From assembly GCF_041734735.1 (NCBI RefSeq), contig NC_134887.1, positions 32,797,357-32,861,356 of the forward strand: a stretch of 64,000 nucleotides of DNA. The letters are read 5' to 3'. Numbering within the stretch: position 1 is the first letter of the stretch; each line of letters opens with the position of its first letter. A program made the position numbers and the translations under genes. The notes under the pieces are model-generated. The model was not told where the DNA came from, searched no databases, and saw only the letters and a list, made by a program, of their open reading frames with translations. Shown here piece by piece: positions 19,481-30,490 of the stretch. The DNA is from Babylonia areolata. Its lineage: Eukaryota > Mollusca > Gastropoda > Neogastropoda > Buccinidae.

Positions 19481-20640
19481 GAATAGACAGATCAGGACGG
19501 TACAGGCCGGTCTGGCCTGGTTTGCCAGACATACCATGCATCATGGTCTTTTGCTTTTATCAGGGCCATGGGTTTGGTTGGTTGAGAGTTGGACCCTGGT
19601 GGCTGAGAGACTGCAAATTGTTACATATGCACCCGTGTGTGTGTGTGTGTGTTTGTGCGTGCGCATGTGTGTGTGTGTGAATGCATGCATGAGTGAGAGA
19701 GAGAGAATGAGACAGAGAAAGAGAGAGAGAGTAAAACGTTCACACAATAAGGGCCTACATATCACTCAAACTGGATTGAGTTATGGGATCTCTATACACG
19801 GTTTTACTTAAATCCATCAAAATAAAACCAGTCATTCCCCACTCTCCCTCTCACTTCACACATTCTTTTCCATCCATTAAAAAACAAACAAACAAACAAA
19901 AACAACAACTACAGAACATCATTTTCAACAGTCTCACCAAATCTTCAAATAGTTCTGACGCCCCCCCCCCTCCCCAATCCCCCCCCCCCCCCCCTGCTTT
20001 CCCAACAACTGATAATGCTCACCGTTCACACAGATTTGCACAAGCACACCAGTAAACAAACAAATCCAAAGGCTCAGCTCCAAGATTTTATTTTCCATTC
20101 CTTCATTTTCCACAGCTTGATGTCAAACTACAAGATCCAGTCATCATCAACTAACAACATCCAGGTGCAAAACGATGTGTGATATTTTTGACATTGTTGC
20201 TCTAGTGCAGCCAACTGCACAGGACCAAATCAAGATCAACTGACCAACTAAATAAAAAAATAAACAACAAAACCTGTGTTAAACACAAAATCCTGTCACA
20301 TCAGGGGGAAAAATCTGCAAACAACACAGTTCATGGCATGCTGTACCTAAACCATTAAGCTCCTTAATATCAGAGGGTATGTAGTTTGGGTTGTGCAGCC
20401 ATATCTTTAAGTAAAATTGGTCAGGCTGTCCAAGAGAAATGTACAGCAAATTAAGAAAAGAAATGTCCATGAACGTTGGCAGAGATTCTCTTTGTGTTGA
20501 CCTTATTTCTTACTGCAATGCAGCCAGTATATCATTTTTGTATTTTGCCTGATGTCCTCCAGAGCATGTCATATCATCATCATGATCATTATTAGTACTA
20601 GTATTATCATCTTCATCATCGTTATTATTATCTTTCATAT
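19481..20640. other. Unique sequence with TG, GA and poly-C tracts
   Basis: TG-rich (19637-19680), GA-rich (19694-19730) and C-rich (19963-19994) tracts in otherwise unique sequence. No coding exon is recognised. Confidence 0.5.
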
Positions 20641-21480
20641 CATTATTGTAATTTCTGATACCTTTTTTTTAATGGAATATTCAACAATCAGACATCTGAC
20701 CAAACCAAATCTTCACACTTAAGTCTTATTCATGAAAATTCTTGGACCATTTTTTCAACACACAAAGATACCAACAACAGAAAATCAAAATATAAGACAA
20801 TATCTTATACTAGCATAAAAAAAACTAGGCAAATAATGAGTGATAAAAAGCAGTTAATGCACCTATAACACAAAAATGATTTGTGAAGCATCCAATGTGA
20901 AACCCCCCCCCCCAGCCCCCACCAAAACTGTGCAAATAATGGTTCATATACAGCTGTGAAAAAATAACCCAACCTGACTTGTGAAATATACAATGTACAG
21001 AAAAAAACAAAACAAAACTACTGCAAATAATGGCTGATATAAAGCATTTAAAGAAACCACAACAAAAAACAAAACAAAAACAGTATGACAAAAACATGAC
21101 TTTCAGAGTATACAATGTTCTATGAATACATGTACAATCTCTTGAGTACCTAAGTCTTTCCCAAATACAGATCCCGGTAAGCTCTAAAGCTATGATCTTA
21201 AAAAATGTCAGTTTCAGTTTCAAGGTGGAGTGAAGACATGCTCACTGATCCATAAATTCTACATCACATCTGCTTAAAAAATAAGAAAAAAAAAAAACCC
21301 AGAAAAAAAAGAGCAGACACCCTTTTACATATGATAATCATTGGTCATGCTTTGAAAGCCCACCCCAAGTTTGTTCACGACATAAACATAATAAAATGTA
21401 ATAATAAAATAAATAACCCCCCCAAAATCAAAACAAAACAAAACAAAAAATAAAACAAAAAAACCTCCAACAACCCAACA
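20641..21480. other. AT-rich unique sequence with a SINE family D fragment
   Basis: Mostly A-rich unassigned sequence. A short family-D 3' end (21206-21285: TCAGTTTCAGTTTCAAGG, CATCTGCTTAAAAAA) is present. Two related segments with TGTGAA(G/A)..TACAATGT (around 20882, 20978 and 21103) hint at an old duplication. Confidence 0.5.
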
Positions 21481-21488
21481 TAATGATT

Positions 21489-21491
<3 letters not shown>

Positions 21492-21531
<40 letters not shown>
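21492..21531. repeat. (TA)n microsatellite
   Basis: About 40 bases of alternating TA. Confidence 0.95.
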
Positions 21532-21669
21532 GAATCTCACTTACTATTCAGTGTTTTTGGAGGACCCCCCCCCCACCCCACCCCCCAAAAAAGTATATCT
21601 TTGAGCAGTAAACAAGAAAAGAACAGCTGGGAAGATTGGTCACAGATTGTAAATTGCTGCTTGTTGGAA

Positions 21670-21862
21670 CTGGGACAAAAAGAAAAAAAAGAAAAAAAAA
21701 AGAAAAAAAAAAAGAAAAGAAAAAAAGAGAAGACGGAATTAAATAGCCTTGTCATACCAGCTCTTATTCATTGTTCACATTAAATAGGTGAACAATGAAT
21801 AAGAACTGGTATGACAAGGCTATTTGATTCAGTCTTCTCTTTTTTTTTTCTTTTTTTTTTCT
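21670..21862. repeat. Inverted repeat with 52-bp arms and a 9-bp loop, extended by poly-A / poly-T
   Basis: The left arm 21727-21778 is the reverse complement of the right arm 21788-21839 with about three mismatches. The spacer is ATTAAATAG. Outward, an A/G-rich run on the left faces a T/C-rich run on the right, so the pairing could extend to about 80 bp per arm. It could form a cruciform in DNA or a long hairpin in RNA. No tRNA-like or transposon terminus is seen; a foldback element or a palindromic duplication are both possible. Confidence 0.9.
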
Positions 21863-21892
21863 ATAAACTAATGTATATGTACTCAGTTATTC

Positions 21893-22477
21893 TCTCTGTG
21901 TGTGTGTTGTGTGTGTGTGTGTGTGTGTTGTGCGTGTGTATGTGTGTGTGAGACGTTGGAATGGCACCCTGCCTATCCACACTTCCATAAAGTGATATTT
22001 CCTGTTTCTTCGTTTTCTCGGTATTGGGAGATGGGTAGAGAGAGAGGGGGGGAGGGGGAGAGAGGGAGGGAGGGACAGGGGGGAAGAGGGGAAGAGAGAG
22101 GGGGGAAGAGAGGGGAAGAGGGAGAAAGAGGAGGAGGGGGAAAAGAGAGAAAGAGATAGAGAGGGGAAAAGAGAGAGAGAGGGGTGAGAGAGAGAGAGAT
22201 GGGGAGTGGAGAGAGAGGGAGGGAAAGCGAGAGAGACAGAGACAGAGGGAGAGAGAGGGGAAGAGAGAGCAGAGAGAGAGAGAGGAAGGGAGAGAGAGAT
22301 AGAGAGAGAGGAGGAGAGAGGAGGGAGAGAGAAGGGGGGGGGGGAAGAGGGAGAGGGGGGAAAAATAGAAAGAGAGAGGGGAAAAGAGAGACAGAGAGAG
22401 AGGGGGGAGACAGAGAGATGGGGGGTGGGGGGGGGCGGAGAGAGACAGAGAGAGAGAAGGAGAGATAGACGGAGAGA

Positions 22478-22509
<32 letters not shown>

Positions 22510-22512
22510 GGC
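21893..22512. repeat. TG repeat and 500-bp polypurine (GA/GGA) tract
   Basis: A TG-rich run (21893-21957) and a short unique segment are followed by about 490 bases of almost pure purine on the plus strand (22018-22512), built from GAGAGA, GGGGGA and GGGAGAGAG blocks. Such tracts can adopt triplex (H-DNA) structure. Long Arg-Glu or Ser-Leu-Pro frames in it are artefacts. Confidence 0.93.
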
Positions 22513-22645
22513 TGACTAGGTGAAACATGGACGGTGGGTTTAGGTGAAGCAGGACAAGGTCAACCTGTATCAGAAGCCAGTCAGGGTGGCGGTATGATCA
22601 CAGAGGAGGTGAACCAGGAACAGGCAAACTGCACCTGCCCCTCAA

Positions 22646-22790
22646 ACAGTAGTATCAGTATCAGTATCAGTAGCTCAAGGATGCGCCACTGCGTTTGGTC
22701 AAATCCATATACGCTACACCACATCTGCCAAGCAGATGCCTGACCAGCAGCATAACCCAACGCGCTTGGTCAGGCCTTGAGAAAAAAATA
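22646..22790 (-). mobile_element. SINE family D 3'-end fragment
   Basis: CAGTATCAGTATCAGTAGC, GATGCGCCACTGCGTTTGG, then CACCACATCTGCCAAGCAG and CGCGCTTGGTCAGGCCTTGA, ending before an A-rich tract. Nearly the same 140-bp block occurs at 59596-59735. Confidence 0.85.
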
Positions 22791-23304
22791 AACTAAAATA
22801 GAATAAAAAAAAAGAAAAAAAGAAAAAAAGAAGTAAAAATAAAAAAAGGAAAAAGAAAAAAAGAAATCAAACAGCAATGATGGTCATGTCAACAGGACAC
22901 CACTCTTACATTATCGTGCGTGAGTGTGCACACAATCTGAAGCATTAAGATAAATGATTATCCAATACCTAAATTTACAGAAGCAAAAACAAACAAACGA
23001 AAAAAACAACAACAAAAAAACCCACACAAAACAACAACAACAACAACAAAAAATCACTAGAACAACTGAAGCATTAAAATAAGCAATGATTCAATATCTA
23101 ACACCGCATGCAGAAACCCAAATCACTAGAATGACGGAAGCATCAAAATGAGCGATGCTTCGATATATCACCCAAACATCAGCCAAAATCACTAGGATGA
23201 TTTAACCATCAAAATGAGCAATAATACAATATATCACACAACACCAGCCAAAAATCATTCGATTGATTCAAGCATTAAAATAAACAATGATCAATACCTT
23301 AATT

Positions 23305-23350
23305 TCCATGTGGATTAATAAAGTGTTTTTGATTTTGATTTGATTGATTT
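23305..23350 (+). mobile_element. LINE 3'-tail relic
   Basis: TTCCATGTGGATTAATAAAG followed by a (TTGAT)-like tail. It resembles the ending of the CR1-like element at 44660-44692 (TTTCCAATCGGATTAATAAAG). Confidence 0.5.
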
Positions 23351-23530
23351 TATACCTTGCACCACCGCAGACAAAATCACAAGAATGATCAATTCATTAA
23401 AACAAGCAATGATTTGATAAGGTAACTCTACACAAATGAAGAAATGGTACCTTTTATTCTACACCATTAAAAAAAACAACAACAAATAAACTCTCCACAA
23501 ACCAATACCACTGGAATGACTGAAGCATGA

Positions 23531-23938
23531 AAGTGGAGTGATGGCCTAGAGGTAACGCGCCCGCCTAGGAAGCAAGAGAATCTGAACGCGCTAGTTCAAA
23601 TCACGGCTCAGCCGCCGATATTTTCTCCCCCTCTACCAGACCTAGAGTGGTTGTCTTGACACTAGTCATTTGAATGAGACGATAAACCGAGGTCCCGTGT
23701 GCAGCATGCACTTAGCGCATGTAAAAGAACCCACAGCAACAAAAGGGTTGTTCCTAGCAAAATTCTGTAGAAAGATCCACTTTCATAGGAAAAACAAATA
23801 GAAAAACTGCAAGCAGGAAAAAATACAAAAAAATTGGGTGGTGCTGTAGTGTAGCGACGCGCTCTCCCTGGGGAGAGCAGCCCAAATTTCACACAGAGAA
23901 ATCTGTTGTGATAAAAAGAAATACAAATACAAAATAAG
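23531..23938 (+). mobile_element. SINE family B, full-length copy
   Basis: Head GGAGTGATGGCCTAGAGGTA (box-A-like) and AGTTCAAATC (box-B-like). The body has TTTTCTCCCCCTC, the core has GTAAAAGAACCCACAGCAAC, and the 3' module has GCGCTCTCCCTGGGGAGAGC and TTTCACACAGAGAAATCTG. The tail is AAATACAAATACAAAAT. It is inserted between GAAGCATGAAA and ATAAGCAATGAT of the surrounding satellite. Used here as the reference copy. Confidence 0.93.
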
Positions 23939-24058
23939 CAATGATCTGATATTGAAGGCCACAGAAGCAAACAATACCACAGTGATTTAAGCACTAAGAT
24001 ATCAAACACCCCCACAACACCATCCAACAGCAAAGTGACTGAAGCTCCTCCTACAGCA

Positions 24059-24445
24059 AAGTGGAGTAGTGGCCAAGTGGTAAAGGGCCCATCTAGGAAG
24101 CCAGTGTCCTACGGTTCGAGTGCCGTATACAGACCAGGATTTCTTTTTCCACCCCCTTCCACTTCACCTGAAGTGGTGGTCTGGGTGCTAGCTGTCTGGG
24201 TGAAATGTTTAAAAAAAACACCCCAAAACCAAGGTTATATGAGGAGAAAGCACTTAGTGCCTGCAAAATTCTGTAGTAAAGTCCACTTTGATAGTAAAAC
24301 AAATAAGAAATAAAAACAAACAACAAAGAAAGAAAGAAAGAAGAAAAATATAGGTGGTGCTGCGCTGTAGTCACTCACTCGCCCCAGGGGAGAGCACCCC
24401 AAATGCCACACAGCGATACATGCTGTGACAAAATACGAAACAATA
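24059..24445 (+). mobile_element. SINE family B, diverged copy with variant head
   Basis: Head GGAGTAGTGGCCAAGTGGTA with box B GGTTCGAGTGCC. The core is partly lost, and the 3' module is recognisable by GCCCCAGGGGAGAGCACCCC. The tail passes into an (CAATG)n array. Confidence 0.82.
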
Positions 24446-24535
24446 TAATGCAATGCAGTGCAACACAATGCAATGCAATACAATGCAGTGCAATGCAGTG
24501 CAGTGCAATACAATGCAATGAAGACAGGCAGCGAA
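24440..24535. repeat. (CAATG/CAGTG)n pentanucleotide array at a SINE 3' tail
   Basis: About 20 units of CAATG, CAGTG or CAATA follow directly on the family-B 3' end. The same relation is seen at 36885-37395 and 62965-63005. Confidence 0.9.
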
Positions 24536-24584
24536 CAGAGATCAGCACACCACACATGCAATGCCGCCAACACTACAAACAATA

Positions 24585-25497
24585 GTGAAAAACTGATACA
24601 GGTACGAAACAGAACTGACACAGGTAACAATCAGTAACAAACAGAAGAATTTACACAGGTAACGACCAATATCAAAAAAAGAAGAACTGACACAGGTAAC
24701 AAACAACAAAAGAACTGGCAATGGTAATAAACAGAAGAAGTGACACAGGTAACAAACAGAAGAATTTACACAGGTAACAATCAATATCAAACAGAAGAAA
24801 TGAAACAGGTAACAAACAGGAGAACTGACACAGGTAACAAACAGAAGAACCGACACAGGTAACAATCAATATCAAACAGAAGAAATGAAACAGGTAGCAA
24901 ACAGAAGAATTTACACAGGTAATAAACAGAAGAACCGACACAGGTAACAATCAATAACAAACAAGAAATGAAACAGGCAACAAACAAAAGAATTTACACA
25001 GGTAACAACCAAAAACAAACAGAAGACTTGATGCAGGTAATCAACAAAAGAATTGGCAATGGTAACGGACAGAGGAACTGCCACAGGTAACCAACAGAAG
25101 AACTGAGACAGGTAACCAACAGAAGAACTGACACAGGAACAATCAATAACAAACAGAAGATCTGACAAAGGTAGCAAACAGAAGAATCGACACAGGTAAC
25201 AACGAACAAATGAACTGGCAATGGCAACAAACAGATGAACTGACACAGGCAACAAACACAAAACTCTGACACAGGTAACAAACAGAAGAACTGAAACAGG
25301 CAACAAACACAAAAACTGACACAGGTAACAAACAGAAGAATTGAAACAGGCAACAAATACAAAAACTGACACAGGTAACAAAGAACAGATAAACTGACAC
25401 AGGTAACAAACAGAAAAACTGAAACAGGCAACAAACACAAAAAACTGACACAGGTAGCAAAGAACAGATGAACTGACACAGGTAACGAACAGAGATC
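24585..25497. repeat. 25-bp minisatellite
   Basis: About 36 imperfect copies of a 25-bp unit containing GACACAGGTAACAAACAGAA. Some units carry insertions, such as TCAATAACAA. The periodic Cys-Leu-Leu-Pro-Val-Ser frames on the minus strand (up to 182 codons) are artefacts of the repeat; they lack any family similarity. Confidence 0.95.
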
Positions 25498-25499
25498 AA

Positions 25500-26010
25500 A
25501 CACTACAGGGATGACACTCCGATCTTCACTGAGCTCTTTCAAGTCAGGCCTTCAAACCCACCTCCTTCCAAAAGAGCTCCTCCTCCCCCCGCTCCCCTCC
25601 TCCCACCCTCCATCCCCACTCCACACTCACCTCCCTCTTTACAATCCACCGCTTTCTGGTGACATATATTCAGGATCTAAGCTTCAACTTTCATCCCTCT
25701 CAGTCAATTTTTCGTGTAATGCATGCTTGTGACTGGCAGGTGTGACAGCACTTTGATTTGTCTCTGCGCAAGATTCACCGCTAGACAGTTCTATTGTTCT
25801 TGTTATTGTTTCCTCTTCTTGTTTCTCATTTCATCATCATCATCATTACTACAATTTTTTTTTTAATCATTATCACCATCATAACTGTTACTGTCGTTAT
25901 TATTAGCATCATCACCACCATCATCATTTTCACTGTCATCATCATTATCATTACTATTAATATGATCATTATTCTTATCATCTTATAATCATCATTATTA
26001 TCACTAAAGC
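25500..26010 (+). mobile_element. LINE 3' end with (ATC)n tail
   Basis: The plus strand encodes LRSSLSSFKSGLQTHLLPK, matching the SLSSFKS.LKTHLF C-terminal motif of CR1/L2-like LINE ORF2 proteins. A pyrimidine-rich 3' UTR and an (ATC/ATT)n tail (about 25828-26010) follow. It begins directly at the edge of the 25-bp minisatellite. Confidence 0.65.
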
Positions 26011-26200
26011 ACTGACTCAGTGTATACAACTGAAGCGTTGTGACAGGCAACAGAGGCGAGTATATAACTACACCGATCTTGCCATCAGCCGATTACTGAG
26101 ACTGTAAAGCTTCAAAGAAAAACTATTTAGAAAATATGCAAGGGAGACAATTTGTAGATATTTTCTATACATGCATATCTATCTATTTAACTATATACAT

Positions 26201-26235
<35 letters not shown>

Positions 26236-28847
26236 AAAAATTAAATAAAAAAAATTATGTGTGTGAGTGTGTGTGTATACACTTAATTAATCATTCACCA
26301 CCATGAGAAATCAAAATAAAACTGACCAACAGTAAAAAAAATTATTCTCATGCACTTATTTCCTTAATATTGCAGATAACATTGCATTCAGAACAAAACC
26401 AAGAAATCCTAATAAAAAAACCCAACAACAACCAACATTGCTTAAAAATTTCACACCCTACGTATTTGCAATAAAATAGCAACAGTTATGGTTGCTGCTT
26501 TTACTGACTGTTTCCTTCAACCAAAATATAAACCTGAAAAATAAAGATATTTAGTACTACTAATTTTACCTAGCTATGATATATCAACAGTTATAGCTGT
26601 TGCTTTGTCTGAAAGTTTGCTCTCACAAAAATTATAAACCAGAATAACAGTGATATTCCTTAATCCTAATTTTATCTAGCTAGACTAGAAAGATGAAGGA
26701 AAAAAACAAACAAACAAACAAACAACAAACAGGCAAAAGAAAACGCTGCCTGCCATGTTATTTTTCTTTCATCCAAAATAATTTGTTGTCACAGTGTAGG
26801 TCAGATCCTTGCATGATCTAACACCTCACTCCTCCTTGTGTGTGTGTGCGTGTGCATGTCTGTGTGTGTATGTGTGTTTTCAATGTATGTGTGCGTGTGT
26901 GTGTGTGTGTGTGTGTACATATTCAAGCATGTGATTTGAAAGAAACATCATCAATATGAATATTTAAAAAAAGTAAAAAAAGAAAGCACACATCAGTAAA
27001 TAAACAAAATAAAACATAAGATGATAAAATACGAGAAATTCCAATGGTTCAAACAAAATAAAAAGTAACAAACTCATGAAATGAAAAAAAATAACAAACA
27101 TATATCAAAAGAAATTTTCAGATGATTAAATAAATGAATGCGAAAACTGATGAGTTTGTTGTCAATCAGGTTACTGTGAATCACTCATCATTCTAACATT
27201 GTTGTAAAATAATATCACGTCAAAGTTTAAACTTGCTATCAAAACATGTAAATATAAAAAGGAAGCCAAATCTAATTCAGATCATCTAAAAACAACAACA
27301 ACAACAAAACACACCAAAAAACAAGCACACAAACAACTAACCTAGCAACCAAACAAAACAACAACAAAAAACAACAACAACACACACACACACAAAACAG
27401 CAACAACAACAACAAAATCCAAACCACGAATAAAACCAAAAAGCCTATGATCAATTCAGAATTACCATGTGCAACTATTTGATACCAAAAATACAGAAGA
27501 TCTGTAGATACAATGAAAAAATCACTCACTGACAAACACAAAATTAGCATGACAATAATTTTCAATCCTCATCAGGGCAGGGCACAGTAAAGAAGAAAAG
27601 CAATGATAAAATGAAAATAAAAAAGCAAAGCATAATCAAAGTACATGCTGAAAGGTAAGCAGAAAGAAACGTGAAATGGAAAAAAAACAAAAAAAAAAAC
27701 AGGCTGAAAAATAAATGGAAGCAGTTTTAAAATATATTTCAAAACATCTTTCAATCATCATAAAACGAAACTGACATTGACTATTAATGCAGACTGCGAT
27801 GAAAGAAAAGAAAAAAAGAGGGGGAGGGGGGGAGACGGGGTGGGGGTGGGGGAGAACAGTTTTACAGTATGTATCAAAATATCTTTCAATAATCATGACA
27901 AAATTTATACACTGATGGTCCAGTCCATACCACAGAAATTCAATGAATAAATCCCATCACTGATTTAAAGCACAATCTAAGGTAAGACCATATATCATAA
28001 ATGAGAACAGAACGCTCTGCATGTAATCATTACACACTCTTCTCAGCAACTGAACAAATCTAGTGTTTAAGATCAGTTATAAAACACCTCTCACAATATA
28101 GTGATTCACAAAATACAGAAGCACAAATCATAGAAGAAGAATTCTTAAAATGTACAACAAACACGGAGTAAACTCGATGGAAATAAACCCAGTCACTGTA
28201 TGCATTACACCTAAATTTGCAAAACATCACATCGTTTACACAAGGAGCACCAAATACAGCCACAAAATCAGAGTGAATCAAACAAACAGGTCCCAGCACA
28301 ATCACAAAGAAAATCTGAAATCAACTTCAATTTTTCCTTGATGGAAAGGTATTGTGTAAAGCAAAAATGTCTCCACAAAAATCAGAGATAATTTGAAGCT
28401 GGCAGTTCATTGTAAAAGAACCTATGGCTTTACGTTACAAAAGAAAGAAAAAAACAGAATCCAATGGACGAGCAAAAGCCCTAGATAAGAGGTTGGGGGG
28501 GGGGGGGGGGGGGGACAGGGGAGGACAGTTTACAAAAAGAATGTTTTTACATTTGAAGTATCCGATAAATCTAAGTCATTCCATTATGTGGTGATACAAT
28601 GAACAATGTCCTATGAATTACATTCCTCATCATATATCAAAGTTAAAAAAAACAAAACCAAAAAAAACCCAAAAAAACCCCCAATATTTTCATTATATGC
28701 CACCTACACGATCGTCATGCACTATAATGAAGAAACAGAAGAGGAGGAAAACAGAAAATCATTCCTACCTAACAATGACTAATATGGCAAAAACAAAAAA
28801 AAAAAGAAAGGACAAAACACCTTCACCCCAAATTTAGGTTAAAGGTT
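26011..28847. other. AT-rich unassigned sequence
   Basis: Contains an (AC)n/(TA)n tract (26200-26235), a TG-rich block (26837-26922), CAA-rich segments (27290-27420) and a poly-G run (28494-28514). An approximately 55-bp motif (ACAGCAACAGTTATGGTTGCTG-like; AACAGTTATAGCTGTTGCTT) recurs at about 26479 and 26586. AAATATCTTTCAATAATCAT-like segments recur at 27735-27900. I see no exon and no recognisable element. Confidence 0.5.
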
Positions 28848-29140
28848 AAAAGGTCCCATAGTCTTCCACGGCCACTGCGTCAGTGAACTCATATCCCCTG
28901 TCCAGGGCTCGGCAAAGGAAGGCGGGGCCCAGTCCTCTCCTTCAACTGCTTGAAACTTCCACATCCTCAAGTCGGGTACCCATTGACACCTGGGTGGAGT
29001 GAGGAAAAAAAAAAAAGCAGCGAAAAGTGCCTTTCCAATGGAGGCAACTTCATGCCAAAAAGGGGCTTCGAACCCTGATCACTGGGGAACACGGGATCAA
29101 AGTCCATCGCCTAACCGGTTCTGCCGCAGTACCTCCTGAT
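28848..29140 (-). mobile_element. tRNA-derived SINE, family E
   Basis: Read on the minus strand, the right end is tRNA-like: GGTACTGCGGCAGAACCGGT then, about 45 bases on, AGGGTTCGAAGCCCC (box B). The body contains GGCACTTTTCGCTGC and the block with CCGCCTTCCTTTGCCGAGCC. A second copy, split by another element, is at 35611-36568. Confidence 0.72.
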
Positions 29141-29162
29141 TAAACCCACCCCCAAAATTAAA

Positions 29163-29275
29163 AGTCAGTAATTCAATAAGAATTGAAACCAGTTTCAATA
29201 GGAACTGAAACCAGTTTCAACAGGAACTGAAGCCAGTTTCAGTTTCAATAAGAACTAAAACTAGTTTATTCAATA
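29163..29275. repeat. 24-bp tandem repeat
   Basis: Four diverged copies of a unit containing AGGAACTGAAACCAGTTTCA; the unit itself is partly palindromic (GAAACCAGTTTC). Confidence 0.85.
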
Positions 29276-29744
29276 CACTTCACATCACGTTCAATTAGCT
29301 AGAAGCAGAAGGCACTCACACACATGGGTCAGATAATTTGCATTGGGATGACGAATAAAATGCTATTAACAAAAGCAACAAACTGAAACGTCGCCATGAC
29401 GGTTTCCAGAAACTCACCGAGACATTTTAACACAAATAATCAAAAACAAATCCTTTCCATACATGTTAAATACATAGCATGCAAGGCATTAGACTATTAA
29501 CAGTAACAGAATGAAGAAATGAATTTTCTTGAATAAGTGGAATATCCAGAAAGGCAGTAGATATGTATTCATGACACTGTTTCTACATCAAACATTTCCC
29601 CGGCAAAACATTTATGAGCACTGGCTGAATTCAACAAATGAATCTGGCAGACACACTTGCAACATGTCCAACAGGTAATACACAAATGTGTCCGTTCAAG
29701 TTTCTCTTTCAAGGAGGTCTCAAAGTGTGCAGACTGATCCGTAT

Positions 29745-29828
<84 letters not shown>

Positions 29829-30490
29829 GTATGTGTGTAATTTCTTCATGGTGCAAATTTCTACACATATTAAAAAAACAACCGAAAAAACCATCTTCCC
29901 ATTAAAAGTAAAACATGCACTGCCATTCCAAGAGCATATTCATGACTAAATCTGTATGCATCTGAAGCAAAAAGTTTGTTTTTATGTGAAACTGAATTAG
30001 ATTGGTGTAAAAGCAACCGCATTTATCTTATGATAAAACAGGCTAATGCCTTCAGCAAAAAGCAAGGAGACTGCTGCATGGTGAGAACAATAGAGAAACA
30101 GAACAAGACATTGTTAATTATATACATGCCAGTTGTCATCCTTGTCACCGTAACATTTCAAAAAAGATTCAAAACAACTCTTCCCAGAAATGCATAAACA
30201 CTTTGATAACACATTAACACACACACACACCCACATGAAAACAAGTGCATAATGTAAACGTGGCAGATTACATACAATGATACAGCTGAACAATTAGTGC
30301 ACTGCCTGCTACCAGCTAACCGACACCGTGACTGACTGTAGCAGACGACACAAGGAACACAGACAAACGAACTGAGGCACCGTTCAAAATCTGTAACATC
30401 GCACACTTCCGAGGCCATCCAGACTGAAACCACACCAGTGCATCACCCCACTGCACTGTCACATTATGTTTCTTCATGCCTACAGAAAAC
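29276..30490. other. Mostly unique sequence with a TA/TG tract and SINE D fragment
   Basis: A family-D 3' end fragment (29694-29745) is followed by (TA)n and (TG)n (29755-29838). The rest is unassigned, without a supported exon. Confidence 0.5.

Larger units (their letters stand above)
22920..24050. repeat. Degenerate satellite of roughly 60-70 bp, interrupted by a LINE tail and a SINE
   Basis: The pattern AATCACTAGAATGACTGAAG, GCATTAAAATAAGCAATGAT and TCAATATCTAACACC recurs in diverged form near 22935, 23045, 23115, 23185, 23250, 23375, 23510/23935 and 23980. Copies differ by many substitutions, so the array is old. A LINE 3' tail (23305-23350) and a family-B SINE (23531-23938) sit inside it; the repeat resumes cleanly across the SINE. 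Confidence 0.7.

Noticed and set aside
22018-22528. Long Arg-Glu and Ser-Leu-Pro frames
   Set aside because: Products of the polypurine tract.
24585-25542. Long minus-strand frames up to 182 codons rich in Cys, Leu and Phe
   Set aside because: They are the translation of the 25-bp minisatellite, whose three-unit period of 75 bp keeps frames open. There is no start context, splice sites or family similarity.
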